From: Paraburkholderia sp. C35
Lineage (GTDB): Bacteria > Pseudomonadota > Gammaproteobacteria > Burkholderiales > Burkholderiaceae
Reading direction: 5' to 3'
Length of the DNA stretch: 64,000 nt
Assembly: GCF_003121405.1 (NCBI RefSeq)
Contig: NZ_QBUY01000005.1
Location: 62,001-126,000 of the forward strand
Part shown: one piece after another, positions 8,301 through 16,182 of the stretch
Layout: each line of letters opens with the position of its first letter
Numbering within the stretch: position 1 is the first letter of the stretch
The notes under the pieces: generated by a model
What the model saw: the letters and a program-made list of their open reading frames with translations, nothing else
Told to the model about the DNA's origin: nothing
Databases searched by the model: none
Program-made: the position numbers and the translations under genes

Positions 8301-9083
8301 ATGGAAGATAGCAATCCGGTAGTGTGGTTCGGGTGGTTCCGCCCGGATATCCTCGTCGAGTACAAGCAACTGTTCTGGCAAGGCGCGCTCGTCACGGTCG
8401 GTATGACCGTGGTGTGCGTGCTGGCGGGCAGTGCGTTGGGGCTGTTGCTGGCGCTGGCGCGGCTGGCCGATGCGCGCCATCAACCATGGAAGAGCGTTTG
8501 CAAGTACCTGCTTCGCTGGCCGTCGACGGCATACGTGAGCTTTTTTCGCGGCACACCGCTGTTCGTTCAGATTCTGCTGATGCACTTCGCCGTGATGCCG
8601 CTATTTATCCATCCGGTGAATGGGCTGTTTATCAGGGGCGATCTGGCACGCACGCTGAAGCAGGATTACGGCGCGCTGATCTCTGGCGTCGTGGCGCTCA
8701 CGTTGAATTCGGGTGCCTATATTTCGGAAGTGTTTCGCGCGGGCATACTGTCGATTGCGCGTGGGCAGCGCCAGGCCGGCCTGTCACTGGGACTGACGCA
8801 TTGGCAGATGATGCGTTACGTGGTTATCCCGCAGGCGTTCCGGCGCATGCTGCCGCCCTTGGGCAACAACATGATTTCGCTGCTTAAGGACACGTCGCTG
8901 GTGTCGGCGATCGGCTTGGGGGAGATGGCTTACGCCGCTCGCACGGTGGCAGGTGCTTATGGCCGGTATTGGGAACCTTACCTGGCTATCGCCGCCGCAT
9001 ATTGGCTGATGACGTTCGCACTGACGATCGGTTTGCGAAAGCTGGAGCAGTACCTGGCGCGAACGGATCATGTGGCACATTGA
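8301..9083 (+). CDS. Amino-acid ABC transporter permease (His/Glu/Gln/Arg family)
   Basis: A 260-residue membrane protein with about five hydrophobic segments and the family signatures FFRGTPLFVQI and GAYISEVFRAGILSI...GQRQAGLSLG (read in two parts), followed by the EAA-like loop that docks to the ATPase. Start ATG 8301 is preferred to TTG 8289, though neither has a strong ribosome site. It belongs with the interrupted binding protein upstream. No ATPase gene is nearby, so it would have to borrow one from elsewhere or be a decaying remnant. Confidence 0.85.
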   Translation: MEDSNPVVWFGWFRPDILVEYKQLFWQGALVTVGMTVVCVLAGSALGLLLALARLADARHQPWKSVCKYLLRWPSTAYVSFFRGTPLFVQILLMHFAVMPLFIHPVNGLFIRGDLARTLKQDYGALISGVVALTLNSGAYISEVFRAGILSIARGQRQAGLSLGLTHWQMMRYVVIPQAFRRMLPPLGNNMISLLKDTSLVSAIGLGEMAYAARTVAGAYGRYWEPYLAIAAAYWLMTFALTIGLRKLEQYLARTDHVAH

Positions 9084-9688
9084 AGAAGATGGTGTCGAGG
9101 GCAGTTTTATCGACGCGTACGTGAATCGACATCTATCGTTGTTCGCTTAAAGGTTGCTGTAGCAACTAGCCCGCCGCTTATAGATTCGGGCAGGAAAGGG
9201 GCCACCTTTATTCCGCGAATCTCTCGCGAAAGCCGGGCGAAGCGATATGGTCTAACGAAGCGGGCAACCGACTGCTTGCAGATATACCCACTCTTGCCGC
9301 CAGGCGACGTTGAGTCGGCTTCCGATACGACTTGGCTTCCTTCAGCTTGTCCTTACCCTCTTTCGTGAGATCGCTGCGATAGCCACTGCATTGATCGGGT
9401 GGCTGTCGAATGCCAGCGAGGCCTCGCATGCGGCTTCGCGCAAATCGCCCACCAGAGACTGCAGCCAACGCCGGCTGCTTTCGTTCTAGATATGTATGGC
9501 AAAACCGATCCGTTTGCATGGAATAATTTTTGCCATCCGCTATCGAACTGAGACAGCAGCACGCTTCAAAAGAAGCACCAAATCAGTGTGGCAAGCTCTT
9601 TTCAGCCAACGTCTCGCCATCGGAAAAATCCCAAAATATGTCCTTGACCTTTGAATATGTGTGACATATAAATCACGTCAAGCAAATT
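9084..9688. other. 605-base stretch with no recognisable intact gene
   Basis: Both strands were read. On the minus strand, overlapping short open frames between 9208 and 9562 contain a lysine-rich segment (DLTKEGKDKLKEAKSYRK) followed by an HTH-like RRLAARVG. It could be a decayed gene, perhaps of mobile origin, but I cannot name a family and the frame is not continuous. The last 40 bases hold the operator candidate of the FadR-type gene. Confidence 0.35.
9655..9669. promoter_or_regulatory. Perfect palindrome ATATGT-GTG-ACATAT, candidate FadR-type operator
   Basis: The 15-base inverted repeat contains GT-N3-AC flanked by T and A, which resembles the half-site spacing of FadR-subfamily GntR operators. 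It lies 20 bases before the start codon of the FadR-type regulator, so autoregulation is the simplest reading. No second full copy was noticed elsewhere in the window. Confidence 0.5.
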
Positions 9689-10450
9689 ATGTATGGCATA
9701 TCGATGGCCGACTACACTGCACGTCTCCCGATGACCCGATTGCATGAAGCGATCGTCAAGACGCTGGTGAAGGACATTTCGTCCGGCGTATATGCGCCCG
9801 GTTCGACCTTGCCGACAGAGAATGAACTGGCCGAGGCACACGGCGTCAGCCGCACGGCGGCACGGGAAGTCATGCAGACGCTGCGCACCCTTGGGCTCGT
9901 GGAAATCCGGCGTCGCAAAGGTGCGACGGTGTTGCCCCGGCGTGACTGGAACATGCTGGATCCGACAGTGTTAAGTCTGACGATTGAAAACGCGTCGGAC
10001 CTTGAGGTTTATCGTTCGCTAGTGGAAGCAAGGCTTGCAATCGAGCCGCGGGCAGCCGAACTCGCAGCACGACGTGCAGATCCCGCTGACCTTGCCCGCA
10101 TCGAGTTGGCGCTGGATGCGATGGCGGCCGAGGCGCAGGGCACGCTGGGAGAAGGTTGGCCAGACGCGGATCTGGCGTTTCATGCAGCCGTCATCGATGC
10201 GTCGGGTAACTGGGTGTTCAGACAGCTTGTCGTAATGATCAAGGCCGCCCTCGAAGCGAGCATCCGTTTGACAGGCGGACATCACGACTCGTCGGAGGCG
10301 GCATTGCAGCAACATCGCGATGTATTCAACGCGATCAAACGGAAACAGCCTGAAGAAGCGGTGGCCGCCATGACCTGGATGCTGCAGGGAACGCGCCGCG
10401 ATCTCGAACAACTCGAAAAGGCGCGTCTGGCGCAAGCAAGTGTGCGATAG
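9689..10450 (+). CDS. FadR-subfamily GntR transcriptional regulator
   Basis: A 253-residue regulator. The N-terminal winged helix reads SSGVYAPGSTLPTENELAE and VSRTAAREVMQTLRTLGLV (residues about 31-72). The C-terminal all-helical FCD domain (about 95-240) has the metal-ligand pattern with Asp/His in DADLAFHAAVI and later His residues (QQHRDVF). Two starts are possible, ATG 9689 or ATG 9704; the palindrome at 9655 suits either. Such proteins sense small carboxylates or sugar acids. Its target is not obvious: it sits between the broken amino-acid transporter and an orphan response regulator. Confidence 0.88.
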   Translation: MYGISMADYTARLPMTRLHEAIVKTLVKDISSGVYAPGSTLPTENELAEAHGVSRTAAREVMQTLRTLGLVEIRRRKGATVLPRRDWNMLDPTVLSLTIENASDLEVYRSLVEARLAIEPRAAELAARRADPADLARIELALDAMAAEAQGTLGEGWPDADLAFHAAVIDASGNWVFRQLVVMIKAALEASIRLTGGHHDSSEAALQQHRDVFNAIKRKQPEEAVAAMTWMLQGTRRDLEQLEKARLAQASVR

Positions 10451-10667
10451 CGCCGTCAACCGGTAAAGCAATACATGATGAACTGCCGATATATAACAAA
10501 GATCTTTGGTAATTCGTAAGTATCACGAAATATAAATGCAGTGATAAAAAGCCCAGTAGCCTCTGGGGCAGAGAAACGTTTCGCTTTTCAGATCGACGGG
10601 GAGATTTCAGCCTGACCAGTGCTGCCACAGGGCAGACGGATTCCAGGCAAACGACACGGAGAGATTG

Positions 10668-11348
10668 ATGCGCTTGCTATTGGTAGAAAACGATCTTCAG
10701 ACAGGGAAAGATCTGTTTCGGGCACTCAGCGATGCCCAGTATCGCGTCGAGTGGGTACGGGATGGCCGGGCCGCCCGGGTCGCCATCGATGCGGAAAGTT
10801 ATGCGGTCGTGCTGCTCAATCACGCGTTGCCAGACATCTGCGGCATCGAGATCCTCAAGGCATCGCGTGCCGCAGGCAGCAAGGTCCCCGTGCTGCTGAT
10901 GAGCACGCGCAACGATCGGGACGCTCAAGTGCGTGGCCTCGACGTCGGTGCCGATGACTGCGTGACGACGCCGTATGACGTGCGCGAAGTACTCGCGCGC
11001 ATACGCGCGGTGCTACGTCGCGCTGCGGGTTACGCGACCTCACGGATTGGAGACAACTCGCTCGGGCTCGATCTGGACAAGCGTACGCTCCTGCGCGATG
11101 GCGTCGAGTCGGCACTGTCAGCGCGTGAGTTCTCCTTGATGTATGCATTTCTGGGTCGGCGTGGTGTGGTCCTGTCGCGTAGTCAACTCGAAGAGCGCCT
11201 GTATGGCTGGGGCAGGGAAGTCGAGAGCAACTCGGTCGACGTGCTGATTCACAGCATGCGAAAGAAATTCGGCCAGTCTCTGATCCGCAACGTGCGCGGA
11301 CTTGGCTGGACGGTTGCGCCGCAGAACTGCCAAACGTCGGCAGGCTGA
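10668..11348 (+). CDS. OmpR-family response regulator with a degenerate receiver domain
   Basis: A 226-residue protein with a receiver domain (1-115) and a winged-helix DNA-binding domain (about 128-220, LSAREFSLMYAF and SNSVDVLIHSMRKKF). The phosphorylation pocket is broken: the acceptor Asp is Asn51 (VVLLNHALPD), the acidic pair is Glu7-Asn8 (VEND), and the conserved Lys is Thr101 (CVTTPYD). The position of the switch Thr/Ser is kept as Ser. So this is probably a phosphorylation-independent or ligand-controlled regulator. No histidine kinase is adjacent. The start is ATG 10668; TTG 10665 is less likely. Confidence 0.88.
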   Translation: MRLLLVENDLQTGKDLFRALSDAQYRVEWVRDGRAARVAIDAESYAVVLLNHALPDICGIEILKASRAAGSKVPVLLMSTRNDRDAQVRGLDVGADDCVTTPYDVREVLARIRAVLRRAAGYATSRIGDNSLGLDLDKRTLLRDGVESALSAREFSLMYAFLGRRGVVLSRSQLEERLYGWGREVESNSVDVLIHSMRKKFGQSLIRNVRGLGWTVAPQNCQTSAG

Positions 11349-11355
11349 AGGGGGC

Positions 11356-12438
11356 TCACATGTTTGTCATGCCCGAGCCAGCATCCTGCGCCGCGAGAAA
11401 CGGGACGCCGTATCGCGTGCCGCATGCTTCGAGTGCTTCTGCTACGGCAGGATGCAGGCGCACGCCGTGGGCAAGCTGATCGGCACGCCGGGCCATCGCA
11501 CGGTCGCCCGGTAGACGCACAGGTTCGTGCGGCATGCGTGGCGCGTTGCTGCGGCAAGCATCGGCCAGCCAGTCCATCTCTTTTCGCAAGCCGTCGATGC
11601 CGCCAAAGGCAGCGGGATCGTAGAGCGTCAGGAACACGGTGGCACCCCAGCCTTCAGACGGGTCCGCACGGCCGAACCCTGCGAGTCCTCCCGTAAGTGC
11701 TTCGATCAGCAATGCGAGGCCGAATCCCTTGTGTCCTGAAGCGATTCCACCGAGCGGCAGGATAGTGCCGGGCGGATCGGCGAACAGCACGCCGGGATCG
11801 CGCGTCGCTTCGCCCTGCGCATCGAGCATCCAGGGTTCATCGAAAAGCTGATTGCTGCCGGCAAGGCGCGCACACATCGCGTTGGTCGTTAGCGATGCGG
11901 AAATATCGATCAACAGCGGTGTGGTCGACGTGGGCACACCGAGCGCGATGGGGTTGGGCGTGAACAGCGGCCGCGTACCGCCGAACGGCGCAACGCTCTG
12001 TACGCTGGGATCGGAACTCGCCAGCATCATCACGAGATTCAATTCGGTTGCACGCAGCAGATACGCAGCAAGGCACGCAATGTGGTGACTTCGCCGGATG
12101 ACGAGCGTTGCGCTGCCCGATTCTCGCGCCCGCGGTATCAATGCATCGATGCCGGCATGCACAAGTGCAGGGCCCGGCAAGCGGCAGCCATCCCATAGCA
12201 TCGCGGCCGCGCGGTCGGAAATGACTTCGGGCGCGCCGTCGCGCGTCATCGTTCCTGCCGACAGCGCGCCGAGATATCCCGATAGCAGCGCGAGACCGTG
12301 CGTATCGTGACCCAGCAGATCGCCTTCGACGAGTGTGCGCGCCACGTCCTGCGCGTATCGGCTGGCGAGTCCCACATTGCACAGCAGGCCGTATGCATAG
12401 TCACGCAACGCATGTGCATCGTAGCGCCTCGGTTCCAT
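11356..12438 (-). CDS. Ldh2/MDH2-family NAD(P)-dependent 2-hydroxyacid dehydrogenase
   Basis: A 360-residue member of the malate/L-lactate/sulfolactate dehydrogenase superfamily (YlbC/ComC type, unrelated to Rossmann LDH). Features are LLGHDTHGL near residue 40-50, the histidine-containing IRRSHHIACLAAY, LIDISASLTTNA, and SGHKGFGLALLIEALTGGL. The start ATG 12438 follows gggagacat; a longer frame upstream lacks a ribosome site. It is transcribed away from the CoA island and shares the 223-base intergenic region carrying the operator at 12543. In that context it may reduce or oxidise a 2-oxo/2-hydroxy acid entering or leaving the pathway. Confidence 0.85.
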   Translation of the reverse strand: MEPRRYDAHALRDYAYGLLCNVGLASRYAQDVARTLVEGDLLGHDTHGLALLSGYLGALSAGTMTRDGAPEVISDRAAAMLWDGCRLPGPALVHAGIDALIPRARESGSATLVIRRSHHIACLAAYLLRATELNLVMMLASSDPSVQSVAPFGGTRPLFTPNPIALGVPTSTTPLLIDISASLTTNAMCARLAGSNQLFDEPWMLDAQGEATRDPGVLFADPPGTILPLGGIASGHKGFGLALLIEALTGGLAGFGRADPSEGWGATVFLTLYDPAAFGGIDGLRKEMDWLADACRSNAPRMPHEPVRLPGDRAMARRADQLAHGVRLHPAVAEALEACGTRYGVPFLAAQDAGSGMTNM

Positions 12439-12542
12439 CGCTATGTCTCCCGTTGTCGAATGCGAGGTGGCAGCGTGCGCAGGACGCTGGCCCCAGCGGT
12501 ATGAGACAGACGATAGTCGACTGAGCGAAGGCTGAGAAGACG

Positions 12543-12591
12543 TTGATTCAATGATCAAGTATTGTGCGCTGCACGGCTGCTCACCTAGACT
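12543..12591 (+). promoter_or_regulatory. Operator-promoter block A of the CoA-island operon
   Basis: An inverted repeat TTGAT-N6-ATCAA (12543-12558) is followed by -35 TTGTGC (12562-12567), an 18-base spacer and -10 TAGACT (12586-12591). A near-identical block stands at 18723-18770 before the MFS gene. The repeat directly abuts the -35 box, as expected for an activator, or for a repressor that blocks polymerase. The likely binder is the HTH/citrate-synthase-like regulator encoded in the operon. Confidence 0.7.
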
Positions 12592-12661
12592 GGTTTGGCC
12601 GATACAGCAGGGTCATCGCTGCATCGTCTTGCGGAACGTAGCCGGGACCGAGGAGATACCC

Positions 12662-13186
12662 GTGAGCAACGAATACATCACCGACAAGGTGAAATCTATC
12701 ATCGGTGCGCAGACCGGTTGGGTCGAGTCGACGCATCCCGTCGAGGCAGGCGAAGTGCGCCGCTTTCATCACGCAACGATGGACGGTGCGCGACGCTACT
12801 GGGATGAGGATTGGGCCGCCACGAGCCGCTACGGCAGCGTGGTCGCGCCGCCCGGTTTTCCCGTGCATGCGTTTCGCCGGGAGGCGAACTCGCCCGATCC
12901 ACTCGACGACATGAACAAACCCGATTACGACGGCCTGAGCCGGAGTTTCAGCGGCCTGCCCGCCGTCGAAGTGGAACTGCCGCGCGACCTGAACGGCGGC
13001 TACGAATATGAGCTGTATCGCTACGCACGCGTCGGCGAGAAGGTAATGCGTCAGGCGCGTTACAAGGACATCGTGCAGCGCGACGGCAAGAGCGGTCCGA
13101 TGGTGTTCGTCATCATCGAGGAAATCTATACGACCGAAGCCGGAGAAAAGCTGCTCAAGGTCACCAATACGCAGATCATGCGCTAG
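12662..13186 (+). CDS. MaoC-like dehydratase/hydratase, N-terminal-type subunit
   Basis: A 174-residue single hot-dog domain of the MaoC_dehydrat_N (FAS1-like dehydratase) type: VEAGEVRRFHHATMD, GSVVAPPGFPVHAFRRE, GGYEYELYRYARVGEKV and FVIIEEIYTTEAGE. The start is GTG 12662 with Shine-Dalgarno gaggaga (12650-12656). This type usually pairs with a second MaoC protein, here encoded 12 bases downstream, to form a two-subunit hydratase acting on an enoyl-CoA. It is the first gene of the CoA-island operon. The catalytic residues normally lie in the partner. Confidence 0.8.
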   Translation: MSNEYITDKVKSIIGAQTGWVESTHPVEAGEVRRFHHATMDGARRYWDEDWAATSRYGSVVAPPGFPVHAFRREANSPDPLDDMNKPDYDGLSRSFSGLPAVEVELPRDLNGGYEYELYRYARVGEKVMRQARYKDIVQRDGKSGPMVFVIIEEIYTTEAGEKLLKVTNTQIMR

Positions 13187-13198
13187 GCGAGGACTGTC

Positions 13199-13684
13199 AT
13201 GGCCGCACTGTGTTTCGAAGATGTCGAAGTCGGCATGGAGATTCCGCATGTCGTCAAAGGGCCGATGACGACTGCGCATATCATGCGCTGGTCGGCATCG
13301 ATGGAGAACTGGCATCGTATCCACTACGACTGGCGATTCGCAACCGGGCACGACAAACTGCCCGACGTGATGGTCAACGGATCGTGGAAGCAGCACATCA
13401 TGCTGCAACTGCTGACGGACTGGGCCGGCGAGAGCGGGTGGGCATGGAAGCTCCAGTTCCAGTTTCGCGGCATGAATGTTCCCGGCGATGTGATCACCGC
13501 ATGGGGCCGCGTGACAGGACGCGAACAGCGCGGCAGATATGGCCTCGTGCATCTCGAGATCGGGCTTCGCAATCAGGACGGGAAGGAAAGCACGCCCGGC
13601 ACCGCGACGGTCGTCCTGCCGCTGCGGCACGGTACGCCCGTACCGTATCCTTTCGATCCTGCAGTGCTCGACGAGGCCGCATGA
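13199..13684 (+). CDS. MaoC-like enoyl-CoA hydratase, catalytic-type subunit
   Basis: A 161-residue hot-dog protein: FEDVEVGMEIPHVVKGPM, the hydratase helix segment WSASMENWHRIHYD, MVNGSWKQHIML and FRGMNVPGDVITAWGRVTG. In R-specific hydratases this helix reads D-x-N-P-x-H; here NWHRIH stands in that place, so the His is kept but the Asp looks replaced by Asn (or by the neighbouring Glu). It lies 12 bases after the first MaoC gene and overlaps the next gene by ATGA. Probable role: hydration of, or water removal from, a branched dicarboxyl-CoA. Confidence 0.8.
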   Translation: MAALCFEDVEVGMEIPHVVKGPMTTAHIMRWSASMENWHRIHYDWRFATGHDKLPDVMVNGSWKQHIMLQLLTDWAGESGWAWKLQFQFRGMNVPGDVITAWGRVTGREQRGRYGLVHLEIGLRNQDGKESTPGTATVVLPLRHGTPVPYPFDPAVLDEAA

Positions 13685-14976
13685 GTATGGCCGCCGCCTT
13701 CGCCACGCCGCTGGCCGGTGTTCAGGTGATCGAATGGAACGGTTCGATGTCGGCGTCGTTTTGCGCGCGGATATTGTCCGATCTTGGCGCCGATGTGCTG
13801 AAACTCGAACCGCCCGGTGCAGGCGATCCACTCCGGCACGTGGGCCCGTTCGCGCCCAATGCCACTTATGGCAACGACGCCGCGCTGTTCGCCTATTTGA
13901 ATCACGGCAAGCAAAGCGCGACGCTCGATCCATCGTGTCCGGCAGGGGCCGCGTTGCTCAAGCGCCTGCTCGAGTCGGCTGATCTGCTGATTACGTCCAC
14001 GCACGCATCGCGTCTTACGGCGCTTGGGCTCGACAGCGACACGCTAAGAGAGACACGGCCTTCACTCGTCACACTGGCTGTCACGCCGTTTGGAACGCTT
14101 TCTGCGCAAGACGCTTCGGCAACAGACACAGTCGCCGATCCGCTTGCCGCGTTCACGGATTTCACGCTCACCCATCATGCGGGCTATGCGTTCCACCAGG
14201 CGCGGCCGGTGCATGCGCCCAACGCACAGCCGCCGGTCGCATGCGCGGATCGCGAGGTGGCGCTTGCGACTGGTATCGCCGCTGCAAACGCGGCGCTCTG
14301 GGGATTGCTCGAAGCACAGATGCACGGCGAGGGACGCAGCATCGAATGTGCGGAACTCGACGTCATTGCTCACCTGTTGATCGAGCCTGTCGCCGACTAT
14401 GGGCGCGGCGAGCGCGTCTTCAGCCGCTTGCGCGAGGCACTGCAAGGCACGGAAGTCGCGGGCGGGCTTATCTGGCTTTTGCCCTGCAAGGACGGCTTTG
14501 TGATGATTTCGCCGCGCGAGGAGCATCAGTGGGAGCGCTGGGTCGAACTGCTCGGCAACCCACCGTGGTCGCGCGACGTCGCGCTATGCGGCGAGCGCGC
14601 CGCCCGCAACGAGAACTGGATGGTCCTGCAGGACGAAATGGCGAAGTGGTCGCGCGAACACACGCGCGCGGACGTGTTCGAGCGCGCTCAGGCCGCGCGT
14701 GTCGCGTGTTTCCCCGTGAGCGGTGCGCGTGATTTGCTGGAGAACGCGCAGTTGCGCGCACGCCGTTTTTTTGATCGCTGGGAAGGCGCGAGCGAGTCGC
14801 CCTTATCGATGCCAGGCCTGCCGTTCAGCCTGCGCACCAGCTCCGGAGACGAACTGCCTCGCAGTCGGGACGTGACATCACCCCGATTGGGCGAGGCTAA
14901 CCAGGCGCTATTCGAAGGGCGTCTGGGACTGTCACCCGCTCACGTCGAAACGTTGCGCCAGCAAGGAATCGTGTGA
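13681..14976 (+). CDS. Class III (CaiB/BaiF) CoA-transferase, first copy
   Basis: A 431-residue member of the formyl-CoA/CaiB family: GVQVIEWNGSMSASFCARIL, LGADVLKLEPPGAGDPLR, LNHGKQSATLD, LITSTHASRLTALGLD. The segment CADREVALATGIAAANAALWG aligns with the region carrying the catalytic Asp. It starts inside the stop of the MaoC gene (ATGA overlap) and ends overlapping the second CoA-transferase, showing tight translational coupling. It differs strongly from the second copy, so the two may be partners in one heteromer or act on two acids. The CoA donor is unknown. Confidence 0.85.
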   Translation: MSMAAAFATPLAGVQVIEWNGSMSASFCARILSDLGADVLKLEPPGAGDPLRHVGPFAPNATYGNDAALFAYLNHGKQSATLDPSCPAGAALLKRLLESADLLITSTHASRLTALGLDSDTLRETRPSLVTLAVTPFGTLSAQDASATDTVADPLAAFTDFTLTHHAGYAFHQARPVHAPNAQPPVACADREVALATGIAAANAALWGLLEAQMHGEGRSIECAELDVIAHLLIEPVADYGRGERVFSRLREALQGTEVAGGLIWLLPCKDGFVMISPREEHQWERWVELLGNPPWSRDVALCGERAARNENWMVLQDEMAKWSREHTRADVFERAQAARVACFPVSGARDLLENAQLRARRFFDRWEGASESPLSMPGLPFSLRTSSGDELPRSRDVTSPRLGEANQALFEGRLGLSPAHVETLRQQGIV

Positions 14977-16154
14977 TGAAAACGACGCAAAAGCGGGCGT
15001 TATCGGGGCTGCGCGTAATCGACTTCAGCTGGGTGCTCGCGGGCCCAATGACGACCAAGATGCTCGCCGGAATGGGCGCCGAAGTGATCAAGATCGAATC
15101 GGCGACCCGGCGCGAGCATACGCAGCGCCAGCCATGGTGGGCCGTGGTCAACGCGGGCAAGAAAAGTTGCACGATCAATCTGAGCAGGCCGCAAGGCCCC
15201 GAACTGATCTGCCGGCTGATCGCGCAGAGCGACATGGTGGTCGAGAACTTCTCGAATGGGGTGCTGGCGAAATTCGGGCTCGACTATCCGGCGCTTGCAG
15301 CGATCCGGCCTGATCTGATCTTCGTTTCAGCGTCAGGCACAGGGCGCGAGGGACCGCAACGTGATGCGCTCGCCTACGGTTCGCTGCTGCAGGCCTACAG
15401 CGGACGTGCGAGCGTCGTCGGTACGCCGAACGAGCGTGTCGAAGCCATGGGCATTCTGCCTGCGTGGACCGATCCGATTACCGCGTTGTGGGAATGTTGC
15501 GCGGTGCTGGCTGCGATCCGCCATCGTCGTGCAACGGGTGAGGGCGCGTTCATCGATCTTTCTATGCTGGAGAGCACGGTCGCGCTGCTGCCTGAACTGC
15601 TGTTTCGTGAGGCGCTCGGAAGCGATACGCCCGTGGCGAGCGGCGCCCGCGAATGGAGCGCCGCGCCGTCGGGCTGCTTTCGTTGCGAAGGCGACGACGC
15701 GTGGCTTGCCGTGTCGGTTTGCGACGACGCGCAATGGACTGCGCTGTGCGATGCGATAGGCAGGCCCGAACTCGCCGCCGATTCACGCTTCGCCGACGCA
15801 TCCGGACGCGCTGCACATCGTGCGGCCGTGGACGAACTCCTGGCGACGTGGCTGGCGCATCAGCCCGCCGACGCTGCCTTCAGCGCGTTGCAGTCGCGCG
15901 GGGTGCCGGCGGCGCGGTCGCGTCATATCGGTGCGGTCATGGAGGATCCTTACTTCGCGAAGCGCGGCCTGTTCCCGGAACTCGCCGACGGTTCGCGCAG
16001 CATCGCGCTGCCGTGGCGCGACAGCGAGAACTTTCGGGGTGACTTTGCGCCGCCGCCACGGCTCGGCGAACACAACGACTACGTGTTCAGGGAACTGCTT
16101 GGACTGGATGCTGGCGAGATAGAGACATTGACAGAGACGGGCGTGCTGCGCTGA
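14976..16154 (+). CDS. Class III (CaiB/BaiF) CoA-transferase, second copy
   Basis: A 392-residue CaiB/BaiF protein: LSGLRVIDFSWVLAGPM, GAEVIKIESATRREH, the small-residue run SGTGREGP and WTDPITALWECCAVLA, where Asp is the likely acyl-anhydride nucleophile, then TGEGAFIDLSMLES. The start is ATG 14976, one base overlapping the previous stop; a GTG at 14973 is the alternative. It is the more canonical of the two copies, with succinyl-CoA-dependent dicarboxylate transferases (itaconate, citramalate, mesaconate) as the closest functional analogues. Confidence 0.87.
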   Translation: MKTTQKRALSGLRVIDFSWVLAGPMTTKMLAGMGAEVIKIESATRREHTQRQPWWAVVNAGKKSCTINLSRPQGPELICRLIAQSDMVVENFSNGVLAKFGLDYPALAAIRPDLIFVSASGTGREGPQRDALAYGSLLQAYSGRASVVGTPNERVEAMGILPAWTDPITALWECCAVLAAIRHRRATGEGAFIDLSMLESTVALLPELLFREALGSDTPVASGAREWSAAPSGCFRCEGDDAWLAVSVCDDAQWTALCDAIGRPELAADSRFADASGRAAHRAAVDELLATWLAHQPADAAFSALQSRGVPAARSRHIGAVMEDPYFAKRGLFPELADGSRSIALPWRDSENFRGDFAPPPRLGEHNDYVFRELLGLDAGEIETLTETGVLR

Positions 16155-16182
16155 CGTTCCGTCTATCGGAAGGAGCCGTGAA

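Noticed and set aside
10546..10569. Hairpin CCCAG/CTGGG with TTTTTATC on the minus strand, resembling a terminator
   Set aside because: No minus-strand gene reads into it and the stem is only five pairs; left out of the feature list.
12586..12612. Sigma-54 promoter in operator-promoter block A
   Set aside because: The GG to GC distance is ten rather than twelve and it is not conserved in block B; the sigma-70-like boxes are conserved in both.
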